Made by a program: the position numbers and the translations under genes. A DNA stretch of 64,000 bases. Origin: an uncultured Prevotella sp. GTDB taxonomy: Bacteria > Bacteroidota > Bacteroidia > Bacteroidales > Bacteroidaceae. Location of the stretch: positions 62,001-126,000 of the forward strand of contig NZ_CAMJOS010000003.1 in NCBI RefSeq assembly GCF_946407605.1. The letters are read 5' to 3'. This document shows, piece after piece, positions 32,882 to 43,400 of this stretch (position 1 is the first letter of the stretch; each line of letters begins with the position of its first letter). The notes beneath the pieces were generated by a model. It did not search any database. It had not been told where the DNA came from and saw only the letters and a program-made list of their open reading frames with translations.

Positions 32882-34465
32882 TCAGGAAAAATACGACAAC
32901 AGGTCATCGAGAATCTCTTTCTCGAAGAGCCAGTGCTGCATGCCACCCTTGATAGGCTGCGCCTGATTGATGCGCAGGTTAAAGGCATAGATGGGACGTA
33001 TGCGCCAGGGGTGGTTATAGCGGTTCTGCCAGTCGAAGAGGCAATACTCCCAGTAGCCACCACGCCCGTTCCACCACTCACCCGTGGTATAGCCATTGCT
33101 TTCACCATATTTGTTCAACTCTGAGTGACGTCCGTACTGTCCCGCCTGCATATAGACATAATGTGGCGCGAGGGCATAGTTGATGATACGTCCCATGGAC
33201 ACACGACAAACAATCATCATCGGGTTCCTGTCGCTCAGACGATAAGGGTCGTGGGCATACGACCTGGCCACAGCCCTGCTCGCTGCGAAATAGACACCTA
33301 TGCCGCCCCAGCTGCTCTTACTGGCCGAAAACGTACCACTGGTATAGGTGGAGGTGTTGCGAAGATAGGTGTTACGGTCGGTACTCCTCACGATGGCCTC
33401 GGCTGCTGTGAGGTCAGTACCGTGATAGAGCGTAACGGCAGGGATAAACGTATCTACAACCGTCCAAATGATGCCCTCGACCAGTGCTATGCCACCATGC
33501 CAGATGGGGTATTTCACCAGTCGGACGGGGAACATATAAATCCACGTCCAGAGGTCTTTGGCACCCTCTTCCTTGGCGGTAGGACGAAGCACCTCAAAGA
33601 ACAGGGTGTAGATGCTGGTCATGGCGTAGATGAAGATGTTGTAGATGATGGCGTTTACCACACGCAGTGGCGTCAGGACGATATAAAGCACCACCTTCAG
33701 TACTTCGAGGGTAGGGCGCAGCCACGTCTTCACACCGTCACCCACCCAACTGGTTCGGAAGATATAACGCCACGGCTCTGACAGCACATACTGCGTCTTG
33801 TTGAGCAGATAGACAGGGAGCGACACTAACCAGTAGAGGAACCACATCACGTTGGCATAATCCGCATTCAGCGACTCCATGACACGCTTCAGACCAATGA
33901 AGGCTGCAAAACCCGCACCCACCAGGCCGCCCAGTTCGGAATTGTCGAATAGCACACCAAACACGATAGCGCCAATACCTGAGCAGATACCCATGAAGAT
34001 AAGGAATGCCAGGATGTCTTGCCAGAATGCGAGTGCCACTAGGATGATGATGATAATCACTCCCCATTTGATGAGTGTCCATAGTCCCAGGAAGAGCCCC
34101 CCAATACTATCAAACAACCCACTAAACCAGCCGCTGTCAGAACTGGAGTACACCGTTGATGACTCCGGCACCTCCTGTTGCACGGGTGCCACATAAGACA
34201 TATACCGCATCGACACATAGCCTTTTCGGCCATTGCGATACTCCAGGCACCCCCACTGTGCAGAGCCGTTGGATGTCACGAAGTCCACCTGCACCACCTC
34301 GCCTCTCCTCAGCGTTCCCATCTTGGAATACCCCGTTCCAGGACCACTCCTCACATTCAGCGTCTGAGCCGTCACCCTACATTGTGCAGGGTAATCACTT
34401 GCGAACACCGCCTGGCAGCATCCGATGATAAAGATGATAATAGTTATTAATAGGCGTCTATACAT
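32882..34465 (-). CDS. SH3b, membrane and PARP-like ADP-ribosyltransferase protein
   Basis: 527 aa. Signal peptide (1-22), bacterial SH3b domain (~30-92: LNVRSGPGTGYSKMGTLRRG), 5-6 membrane segments (~125-280), and a C-terminal ~180-residue domain with the H-Y-E signature of PARP-type transferases: YHGTD (His348), GGIGVYFAASRAVARSYA (Tyr392) and GYWEYCLFD (Glu473). It may modify proteins or nucleic acids with ADP-ribose from NAD+. Membrane topology would decide whether the transferase faces the cytoplasm. Last gene of the vWA/tubulin run; a 9-bp hairpin (34508-34532) separates it from the 1233-aa gene by a 74-nt gap. Confidence 0.78.
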   Translation of the reverse strand: MYRRLLITIIIFIIGCCQAVFASDYPAQCRVTAQTLNVRSGPGTGYSKMGTLRRGEVVQVDFVTSNGSAQWGCLEYRNGRKGYVSMRYMSYVAPVQQEVPESSTVYSSSDSGWFSGLFDSIGGLFLGLWTLIKWGVIIIIILVALAFWQDILAFLIFMGICSGIGAIVFGVLFDNSELGGLVGAGFAAFIGLKRVMESLNADYANVMWFLYWLVSLPVYLLNKTQYVLSEPWRYIFRTSWVGDGVKTWLRPTLEVLKVVLYIVLTPLRVVNAIIYNIFIYAMTSIYTLFFEVLRPTAKEEGAKDLWTWIYMFPVRLVKYPIWHGGIALVEGIIWTVVDTFIPAVTLYHGTDLTAAEAIVRSTDRNTYLRNTSTYTSGTFSASKSSWGGIGVYFAASRAVARSYAHDPYRLSDRNPMMIVCRVSMGRIINYALAPHYVYMQAGQYGRHSELNKYGESNGYTTGEWWNGRGGYWEYCLFDWQNRYNHPWRIRPIYAFNLRINQAQPIKGGMQHWLFEKEILDDLLSYFS

Positions 34466-34507
34466 TTTTTTATTCTGACGGGAACTATGTATTCTCGTTT
34501 AACTTCC

Positions 34508-34532
34508 TCCTTGTCGGTTTACACGACAAGGA
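34508..34532 (-). terminator. Hairpin between the 1233-aa and ART genes
   Basis: TCCTTGTCG (34508-34516) and CGACAAGGA (34524-34532) form a perfect 9-bp stem with a 7-nt loop, just after the stop codon at 34540. No T-tract follows on the minus strand, so attenuation or mRNA-end stability is more likely than full termination. Confidence 0.45.
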
Positions 34533-34539
34533 CCTCAGA

Positions 34540-37500
34540 TTATTTAGCTAATTGTCGGATATAACCATAGGGATCATCTGGACAGTTATTCATGATAAAC
34601 CTTAGGCCTTCACCATATTCATCGTCACGTTCAAGCCACGAGGCTCTCAATTCCTCGATGTCTTTCATGCCGTTCTTCTCGGAGAGATAGAGGTCGGTCC
34701 AGACAGCGAGACCTTCAACCAATTGTTCGTGGCTGCTTCTTATCTTGATGAAGTCAGGATCATTATATTGCCAAATATGTGTCATCTCGTGTGCAATGAT
34801 GCCATATGTGGTATCTGGCTTATAGCCATTTTCTACATAGAATACATCTGTATCCCTGTTACAAGCCAGTCCGATAAACTTCCTGACATCATATCCGTTG
34901 GTGATGTGGAATATCTTCCCATCCACTTTGTGTAGTTCTACGGCAGAAACCAGTTTGGCATTGTGTGGGATACTGTTGAAATCGATGCCCAGATGCGTCT
35001 TAAACGCAGTCTTTACCTGGTCGCATAGCATACGGAATGCATCTTCGGTGTCTATGGCATCCTTGGAGCAATCGGGACAGCGCATCCTGCCGTCATCAAG
35101 ACGTTGCATCTCACTGTTCTTCATCTTCTTGCGACAGAAGTCACAGACTCCGAATGTGTCTTGTCTGTTAGTCCGCTCCGTAACCCCTTCCAATAGCTTC
35201 CCGCCTTTCTGACAAAAAAAGTCCCTGATAAAGTTAATGAGCACGTCTACGTCAAAATAAGCAGGCAGTTGTTCACGTCCATATTTCAGGAATGAGAACT
35301 TATCTCCAGATGGTCTATGCAGGAACTCATCATATCCCCCTGCAGGTACTGGTTCTCCCTCGGTCAGCCACATGAGATAGTCAAAGATATACCGGAAGAG
35401 ATAGGCGGCCCCCATGATGTTATCTTTCGCCAAGGCCCCGATGAGTCCTAAATCAACATGTGCATCTTCTATGAAATAGAAAGATAATGCATTCTCATCA
35501 TCCCTGTCATTGCAGGCAAATTTATTGAAAATCCAAGGCAAATCAGGATCACCCTCTCCAATAGATGAGATGATAAGATACTGGGCATGATGTGGGAAGA
35601 TTGACTGCATGGCCTCATAGAGCAGAATCTGGAGACTCTTGCGGATATCGTTTTTCCGGTCAAGATATTCTTTTTTCTTTAAGAACCTGAAGGTTACTTT
35701 GAGTACACGTCCATTCTTGTACTTGCGTTCCTTCATCAAACTCGCATCAAAATAAGGACAATCGGTATGATAGTGACTGAATTCGTACCATTTGTCAACA
35801 ACCACAGAGACACTCGTCTCAAATCCCTCAATATCAAGCTGGATCTTCTGTTTTGTAATGGGATGAGCCCATCCTCCATTGGGCTTTATGTTCATGTCCT
35901 CTATGACTTGTCGTTGACTGCCTATGGTTACTCGCCGTACTGGCTTATAGAACGAAACATTGAGCGCCTTGGTATTAGTAGCTCGAACCTTCAAAACCCT
36001 GTTCACGCTGTCGAAGCTAATGACCTCGTAGGGTTTTCCCGAGAAAGAGTGTGTCTGTCCCTTGTCAAAGTTTTGGAACAACAAGTCTTTGATAATAACA
36101 AACAACACATTGTCTGACTCATCCTTGATGGCTATGCGGTCCAGATAGGAAAGGTTGACGCTGTCAGAGAAGTCTAGTTGATAGATAGTTTGATAATGGT
36201 ATTTGCTGCCATCAAACACAATGGTCTGCCGTGTTCTCAACCTGCCTGCCAAATCATTGGCGAAATAGGTTGTGAACAGCTGTTGGACGATGCTCGAAAC
36301 AGACTTAATCTCATCCTGGTTGTAATACCCTTGCAGGAGACTGCGTAACTGCTCTTCACTCATTTCCGACTTCTGAAGCATTTCCAATAAGATGACAGCG
36401 AGTGTAATCCTGCTCTTGGTGAGGAAGGGCTGCAAGGCAAGGAAGGGATTGTTGACGAAGAAGTCGTGATTGGCATTAAAGTAGTCTCGGAAGAGATAGG
36501 GTCTGGACAGGACAATAGAGAAATTCTCTTGCTGACCTAGATGAATCCACTTGGAATAGGCTGCCGGAGCATTGTTGCTCTGGTCGAAAATGACGGAAAG
36601 AATCTGATCTTCGTTGATCTTATCCAAAGGTAGCAGATGACAATGAATCTGCTTGTTCATGTCTTCTTCCCATATAGGCATCATTTCACTTCGATAGGAC
36701 TTGCCCAGTTCCTCTACTCCTTCAATGATATTGGTATAGGCTAAGTCAAAGAAATGTATCGGTGTAACCACCTTGTCTGTCTCACCAAGTTTATGACTCA
36801 AGGCAATAGGTATCAATTCACTACCTGCGGATAATGGCTCAGAAGGAAGTGCTTTCAGTATCAGTTTAAACCTGTCAAGATAGTCTTCAAGGTTGTATCC
36901 AATGAAGAATTGATGATATCCGTGGGGATATTGTATGAGCGTCTTTTCACTTGTTTCGGCTTTCGTGTCCCAAGTGTTCTTCAATGTGGGTTCAACCTCA
37001 TTTAGATGTGGTGTGATGAACAGAAGTTGATACTGCTCGTTTTCAGTACGAAGAAGGGAAGAAAACTTACGACATTCATATAAGTTGGAAACGCTCTTGT
37101 CGAACAGGTTGACAACGATGACCAAGCCTATCCGTTTCATCCATTCCTTATTCAAACGGCGAGACGACAGCTCAGAAAGTGAAGTTACTGTTATGCTGGT
37201 GTTAAGGTCTGCATTGGATGAATACTCATCAAAGACTATTAGGTCGTTCTCCTTATTTAGCTGTTTTTTGAGTTCATCGGCAATCTCCTTCAGATAAGAC
37301 TTTGACTTATCCTTTGAAAAGTGATTGGGAATGTCCATCACTATCAGTACCAACAGTCCGTTTTCCTTTTCCCAGTCGAACAGAGGGGAAATCTTTGTAA
37401 AGGCATCCACCAGATTACAGTTCTCAAGGAATCCATCAGCCCCTTTCGTTGAGGAAGTCCCCATAAAGCCTTTCATCAAGATATCAATCATATCCTGATT

Positions 37501-38241
37501 GTTTTTACCGGACTCCTTATCCCTGAAGAATTTTCTCTTCCAAGCCATGGAAAAAGCAGGGTATGTCTCTATGTATTGTTTCCAAAGCTTCTCCATGTTA
37601 CTGCTTGGAAGAGAATCATTCCCTTCTTCTTCTGGAGTCTCTTTCTTTTCTTCTTCAGGCACTTCCGCCTTCAGATAATGGAAATATTCAACTAACGGAA
37701 TGAGTCCAAATAGTCCAAAAGAGGATATGAGATAGAACTTGATACCTAAATACTCTGTCAAGAAGAAAAAGATACTATAGATGAGGGCTATAATGATAAT
37801 GATACCCCCTAACATCCAATGATAGAAAGGTCTGCCAACTCTTGCGCGAAGCACTCCTGAAGAGTCAAAGAAATATGGGAAAGGAAGAACCTTGTCACGA
37901 TCTTCCCTTCGAGAAGAGAACCCTTTGCGATACCATACAATCAGTTTCTTGTGAATAGCCTCTCTGTGAAGATACAAACGGATTCCCTGCCAGATGAAAG
38001 CACAGAGCAATACGTAAGCAGCCTCTACGTCATAATCTTTTAAAAGCAAACTGAAAACTGGCCAAGCTGCCACACTGACAAAATGAAAGAGTATGTACAT
38101 GGCCACCACATATAGTAGAGCGAAACAAGGGACATGCCACCATTGATAGGCTCTCTTTTTCGCATCCTTGCTGTTAACAAACAAAGGTGCAATAAAGATT
38201 AGCAGAATGAGTAAGGCAATTGTAGAACGTATCATATACAA
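34540..38241 (-). CDS. Large membrane protein with C-terminal zinc ribbon and HExxH metalloprotease
   Basis: 1233 aa. Four predicted membrane helices (~5-25, 35-70, 75-90, 145-190), then ~800 residues with an acidic linker and an alpha/beta region reminiscent of a Rossmann or vWA-like fold (LVLIVMDIPN, IGLVIVVNLFDKSV) without clear metal or nucleotide motif. Near the C-terminus a CxxC...CxxC zinc ribbon (Cys1033, 1036, 1055, 1058) precedes HEMTH (1151-1155) and a downstream Glu1176 (QLVEGLAVW): a gluzincin with the LIM/ribbon-plus-peptidase order of DA1-like proteases. The DA1 comparison is inference. 3 nt after the 719-aa gene. Confidence 0.72.
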   Translation of the reverse strand: MYMIRSTIALLILLIFIAPLFVNSKDAKKRAYQWWHVPCFALLYVVAMYILFHFVSVAAWPVFSLLLKDYDVEAAYVLLCAFIWQGIRLYLHREAIHKKLIVWYRKGFSSRREDRDKVLPFPYFFDSSGVLRARVGRPFYHWMLGGIIIIIALIYSIFFFLTEYLGIKFYLISSFGLFGLIPLVEYFHYLKAEVPEEEKKETPEEEGNDSLPSSNMEKLWKQYIETYPAFSMAWKRKFFRDKESGKNNQDMIDILMKGFMGTSSTKGADGFLENCNLVDAFTKISPLFDWEKENGLLVLIVMDIPNHFSKDKSKSYLKEIADELKKQLNKENDLIVFDEYSSNADLNTSITVTSLSELSSRRLNKEWMKRIGLVIVVNLFDKSVSNLYECRKFSSLLRTENEQYQLLFITPHLNEVEPTLKNTWDTKAETSEKTLIQYPHGYHQFFIGYNLEDYLDRFKLILKALPSEPLSAGSELIPIALSHKLGETDKVVTPIHFFDLAYTNIIEGVEELGKSYRSEMMPIWEEDMNKQIHCHLLPLDKINEDQILSVIFDQSNNAPAAYSKWIHLGQQENFSIVLSRPYLFRDYFNANHDFFVNNPFLALQPFLTKSRITLAVILLEMLQKSEMSEEQLRSLLQGYYNQDEIKSVSSIVQQLFTTYFANDLAGRLRTRQTIVFDGSKYHYQTIYQLDFSDSVNLSYLDRIAIKDESDNVLFVIIKDLLFQNFDKGQTHSFSGKPYEVISFDSVNRVLKVRATNTKALNVSFYKPVRRVTIGSQRQVIEDMNIKPNGGWAHPITKQKIQLDIEGFETSVSVVVDKWYEFSHYHTDCPYFDASLMKERKYKNGRVLKVTFRFLKKKEYLDRKNDIRKSLQILLYEAMQSIFPHHAQYLIISSIGEGDPDLPWIFNKFACNDRDDENALSFYFIEDAHVDLGLIGALAKDNIMGAAYLFRYIFDYLMWLTEGEPVPAGGYDEFLHRPSGDKFSFLKYGREQLPAYFDVDVLINFIRDFFCQKGGKLLEGVTERTNRQDTFGVCDFCRKKMKNSEMQRLDDGRMRCPDCSKDAIDTEDAFRMLCDQVKTAFKTHLGIDFNSIPHNAKLVSAVELHKVDGKIFHITNGYDVRKFIGLACNRDTDVFYVENGYKPDTTYGIIAHEMTHIWQYNDPDFIKIRSSHEQLVEGLAVWTDLYLSEKNGMKDIEELRASWLERDDEYGEGLRFIMNNCPDDPYGYIRQLAK

Positions 38242-38244
38242 TGG

Positions 38245-40404
38245 TTATTCGTTATTGATGTTGGTAACATTCAGACTATTCAAGAAACAGGTGATATTCT
38301 CGTATTTCTGTCCTGAAGATAAAGAAACAGTCATTGTCTGGAACTTTCTGCATACATCTTCTGGCAGACATGGCATTTCTTCGATTTGTAAACTCTTTAT
38401 GCTAGAAACGTCATCCTTTCGCGGGTGTTCGTTAGCGCTTAGACCAGAGTAGTTTATCATATCTGACAGTTTCTCTTCCAGGGAGGAATAATGCTTCTCC
38501 CACAACTCAACTTGCATATTGTGGAACTTAAACAGATTCAGTTTACTTATAATCTCCTCAAGATTCTTCCTTTTTATATCGGCATCGTTTTGTTCGCTAA
38601 CGCGCTTGTTGATATTGCCAAAATACCATTTTTTCTGCTCATTCATCTGGTCGAAGCAGTTGATAATCTTGATAAATATGGTTTTAATGGCATACTTGAT
38701 GCGATACTGACTGATGATGGCCGCTATGGCACAGATAAGGGCAACAGCGCCAAAACAAACACCAATCCATATGGATCCTGAGGAATCGCCAGTAAAGAAA
38801 TAGTGGAAGGCATAGCAAAGCGTTAAAATGAGGCAGACCACAATGCATATCCGGTAGGTGATGGATGCAAAGCCCAGCTTGACCATTTCCTTTTTTAGTT
38901 CTTCTTTATATTCTGCAAAGTTGGCCATAATCTTTTCCCGTCTTTCCAGATACATCTTCAAATCAGTCAAAAGATTCCCTGACTTGTTTGCTTCTGGGGC
39001 GGTGGTTCTTCCTGTTAGGCTTGATTCTATTTCTTTCTTGATGATTTCCAAGTCTGCATAGGATTTATTATCATAATCGCATTTCATCTCTTTTTCCGTG
39101 ATACGGCCAGGCGATGAATAGCGTGGATGATCGTGCTCATTTTCATAGGCATATATTCTATCTAATATGTTAGATACATTAGTATACCAATGCCAGTCGT
39201 CAAAGAAGAACGGAACACGACGCAGGTCATGGAACTCGTCATATAGCCTGATTCGATGCTCATCGACTTCTACGTTATGATCGTGATGCACATTCGTTTC
39301 TGTAGACTTGGCGTTGCGCTGTGAAAAGACTTTGTATTTTACGATGTCTGCCGGTGTCATTCTTAATTCTCCACCTTCCTTCAGCTTAGTCAGATAGGAA
39401 GTGACCTCTCTCTTAAGCTGAGTCATGGCATCAGTATTCAACGAATGTTCGTTCATACTGCCGTCAACTATCGAAAGCTTGGATATCCATTTCCCTTCCA
39501 TTGTTCCCAAGAGTTGAAGAAGGGAATTGAAAACCATTTCGTCTTTTTTCCTCTCAGTGAGGGTTCCAGTCCTCATTTTGAAGATGAAGCAATGACTATT
39601 ACTCAACTTAGAAGAACATATACCTATGAGCTCGCCAACAGTAGAACGGAGCATGCTGTCATAGTTGAACTTGCTGAGATCGCCAATCGTCTTTATTTTA
39701 GAACATGCATCAGAGACATTATCATTGAACGGCTTGGCAGTGTTGGCCTTTGCCAACAATTCAGAAATCCTTGCTTTCTGCATGTTCAGTTTTTGCTGAA
39801 AAACAGAGTATTGATATCGAATGCTGCTGTCATCAAGACTTATGTCTATGGATGGCGACTTCAAGTTAGTGAGCATCTGGTCTCTTGCCACGTTGACAGA
39901 TAACATTTCTGATGTAATCCATGTTGAGGACTGCCCAAAACAGCCGTCATAGGCAAGCGAGTGATAGAAACGGGCTGTTTGTGGCTCATCACTATCCCAT
40001 TCCATGAAGATGAAGGTATAGCGAAAACGAGAAAGCAGTTGTGGTTCGTTTTTAAAAAACTCATCCACCTTTTCTTTGAACTGACTTGCTTTCTGGGCTG
40101 GGAAACATAAGTCCTGATCGGCCTGGTGGGCAAAACCGCCCACCAGGTCAATTGTTACAATGATACGAATGTCACCTCCTTGATCTTCAGCCGACAGACG
40201 TCGGCTTCCCAGGAGGTTCCTAAGGTTGATAAGTAGTTTCTGTACGTGCCCCTCCTGTTCTTCTTGGTCTAAAGGAAATCTTTCCAACGAGAGACGGTCA
40301 TAATACAGGTATGGACCATGTCCGCTCACCAAGTCCATGAGCGGATTCGTTTTTTCAAAGACAAGTTTCCCTGTCAGATTCAGCAATACAGAAACGTCTT
40401 TCAT
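38245..40404 (-). CDS. Large two-helix membrane protein of unknown function
   Basis: 719 aa. N-terminal ~500 residues are cytosolic, alpha/beta at first (DIRIIVTIDLVGG, RYTFIFMEWDSDE), then mostly helical. Two membrane helices lie near residues 515-575, followed by a helical tail. No family recognised. It begins 3 nt after the tubulin-like gene and ends 3 nt before the 1233-aa gene, so the three are a unit. It could be the membrane tether for the tubulin-like protein. Confidence 0.65.
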   Translation of the reverse strand: MKDVSVLLNLTGKLVFEKTNPLMDLVSGHGPYLYYDRLSLERFPLDQEEQEGHVQKLLINLRNLLGSRRLSAEDQGGDIRIIVTIDLVGGFAHQADQDLCFPAQKASQFKEKVDEFFKNEPQLLSRFRYTFIFMEWDSDEPQTARFYHSLAYDGCFGQSSTWITSEMLSVNVARDQMLTNLKSPSIDISLDDSSIRYQYSVFQQKLNMQKARISELLAKANTAKPFNDNVSDACSKIKTIGDLSKFNYDSMLRSTVGELIGICSSKLSNSHCFIFKMRTGTLTERKKDEMVFNSLLQLLGTMEGKWISKLSIVDGSMNEHSLNTDAMTQLKREVTSYLTKLKEGGELRMTPADIVKYKVFSQRNAKSTETNVHHDHNVEVDEHRIRLYDEFHDLRRVPFFFDDWHWYTNVSNILDRIYAYENEHDHPRYSSPGRITEKEMKCDYDNKSYADLEIIKKEIESSLTGRTTAPEANKSGNLLTDLKMYLERREKIMANFAEYKEELKKEMVKLGFASITYRICIVVCLILTLCYAFHYFFTGDSSGSIWIGVCFGAVALICAIAAIISQYRIKYAIKTIFIKIINCFDQMNEQKKWYFGNINKRVSEQNDADIKRKNLEEIISKLNLFKFHNMQVELWEKHYSSLEEKLSDMINYSGLSANEHPRKDDVSSIKSLQIEEMPCLPEDVCRKFQTMTVSLSSGQKYENITCFLNSLNVTNINNE

Positions 40405-40407
40405 ATT

Positions 40408-43400
40408 TTATTCTTTCGGGTCAAAACGTCCGAGATCTTTGAACTGCTTAAGCCGGGCCATGGCAAGGTCAATATTACTCCTGTCCACATGCTTGAAGGT
40501 ATATTCACATACCCTATGGGTATTGCCAGAAGGACCAAACACATCAAGAAGATGCTCTAACAGATCGTCAAAGAAGTAACTCTTCAATTGGGCGCCATCC
40601 TGATTCAGGAATTTATATAGCAGGGTGTTCTCCTTGGGTGAAAGAACACAGAACCAGTTGCTGGTTTGTTTCTCTTTGGGGAACAGATTGAACTTGAAAT
40701 CAACGATGGAACGAACAATTTTAGCTTTCTTCATCTCTTCATACTCCGAAGAGTCATCGGTCTCTTTCTGAAGCCATTGGTCTTTGCCCTCTTCCCATAA
40801 TCTGTCGGCCCTCTTCAATATCTGATTAACAATCTCTGGATTGGTGGTGAGTACGCTAAAGAGACGGTCTATGGCATATTTCAATGAATTACCTGTTAGA
40901 ACCATCCTACCATCTATGTCCTTGATGAAATAGGATACATCGCCCACATATTTCCAGTAGTTGTCACCACCTCTTGACTCTGACTTGAAGTTACCTAAGA
41001 ACAAGCCCCAACACAGAGCCTTGAAGACTTTCTTGATTTCTTCGGCCTGTGTAAAACCAATGTTGGGCATATAAGCAGGCAGGTGCCAGTGCTTGTCCAA
41101 ATGTGGAGAATAGGTCTTGCTATTCATCTGGTTGACTTTGTCAATGACATCTTTATATGCCACATAATAGGTTCCCTGCGACTCGTCGGTCAAATCGGTC
41201 TTCTCCTTGGAAAGGAAGTTCTTGAAATACTTTTCAACCGTAAGTAGTGTCACGGCATTGACACGAATAATCTCGAAAGGACTGAATTGGTCTGAGCAAA
41301 TACGGGTAGCAGCTTCTTTTGGGTTTGTGTCAACACGGATATCACCAAACAACTCATCGGCCATGGTCTTGGTTATCGTTGCTGAATCCAGACATTCCGG
41401 ATTCAATCCCCAAGCATTGATGAAGCGTGTGTCTTTGTCAAGATTGTTTGGACCCCATATCTCAGCCCTGTTACGGAAGATGTTGAATTTCCTGATAATA
41501 TAGTCGTGTCGATCTTTTTCCTCGCAATTATATTCAGCTTCCTTCTTGAGTGCCGCAAGTACATTCATTTCAGAATATTCAGGATTCTTCTCCTTGATAA
41601 GATTCTTTTGGAAAGAAATGCAGTCATCTATGATTTTCTGGTTTGCTGCTGCTCTAGCTGCCTTCTTGGTTTTCGCATTCATTCGTTTTGATGCCACACT
41701 GCCGGAAGTATCCAGTTCAGTAATCATATTGTCAAAGATGCTACGATAAAGTGATGCCGACAATTCTGGTGGGAAGAATGCAGAGGTGTCACGTCTGCTA
41801 ATCTCATCGTAGAGGTCTTTCTTGTCACGTTCTGAAGCAAGAACGTATGATACACATGGGTCGTTATTGGCATCGTGCATCTTCAATAGCGATTGCATCG
41901 TATTATTTGCTTCATAGATTGCATTGGGCAGACTCATGAAGAAACTCTCCTCTTCTTCGATAAGTAGGTTAATCTGCATCAGCAAACCAGCATAAGTCTC
42001 CTCCAACAGTTTCTCCGTAGAGTACTTGGTGATATCCTGGGCCTGTTTTCTGGATTTAGTCTCATAGTTCTCCTTAGCTGCCTTATAGGCATCAGTGCCA
42101 AACAGTTTGGAGAATGTCTTGCCTAATAAGCCAGAACTCTTGTCGTTGGCTTCTTTCAGATTTTGACGAGCATCTTCTACACGGTCCTTGGTCTCGGGAT
42201 TGTCAAATGCAGCTTTATATTTCTCATTAATCTGGGTGCCCAGTTTTTTGTTTTCTGTCTTCTTCTTCTCTAATCCCTGTTTCAGTAATGCCTGGATCTC
42301 GTAAAGCAGGTAGCGTACAGCCAGCGGATGCATCTCATGATCTTTTTCCAAAATGTAGGTGTTCAGATGGTTGCCGTCGGCCTGTGGATTCTTTGATACA
42401 TAGTTTTCGAAGTCGTGGTCAATGGTTAGACACTGTTTGATAGCAAACGACTTGGTGCTGTCAATAAAGCTCATCACTTCATTACGATAATCTTCGAGTT
42501 CACGCTCTCTTCTTACTACGAATGACAGGTCATTGTCGAAACCAGTATTCTTGGTAAAATTGGGGTTGGCGGTGTTGCAGAATCCCTGAAGATCCTTCAA
42601 CTTGTTGTTAGATTCAACAAGTTGTTTGACAAAGCTATCCACGCATGATAGATATACTCTGGCTTTCGACATACCGTCTTCCACGCCTTTTGAATGTATT
42701 TTGGTACTTTCCAAAATCTTTCTGAACTCTGTTCCTTCCCTTCCGGCTCCGTTCTTGGCAAGTGCCTCAACCTGTTGCATGAAGTGCTGGCCTCTGTTGG
42801 GCTCTGTAGTACGGATTCCCTCATCAATATTCTTCTTGTACTCAGCCAGGCGATCCTCAAAGTCTTTGTCAATGCGCAGCCATGTTCCGCTCAAGTTGTC
42901 GACAACGCGCTGATGGGCACAATAATTAATATTGTCGTCAACGGGATATACCAATCTTGATATGCCAAAGGATGCAAAACGGCTTTTTCCTTCGTTTTCA
43001 ATCATCTGACGGATATCATTGATAGCTTTCTGGCGGTAGTTATCGCCGATAGGGTCAAAAGCGTTGGTGTAGATGAAGTCAATAGCCTGCTCCTCGTATC
43101 TCTTCTCGTTAATCAGGTTGCCGCCATCTGCACCAAAATAGTCGGTCAGGAAGCAGAAATCGTATGGGGGATCGGTAGGCAGTCCTTTGTCTTTCTGGCC
43201 TAACCGATATTCGAACTTCAGTTCCTCAATCTGACGTGATTTATCACTTTCGCAGAAAGCTGCTAGTTCCTTTACGCAGGCATAGGTGTTGGAACGTACG
43301 TTCTCCTTCTGGCCTTCAGAGAAGCCCATGATTCTATCATTGCAGAAAACGTCAGCTAGAAGAAAATAACCCGAAATTTTGGGGGCTGTGGCATTATTCT

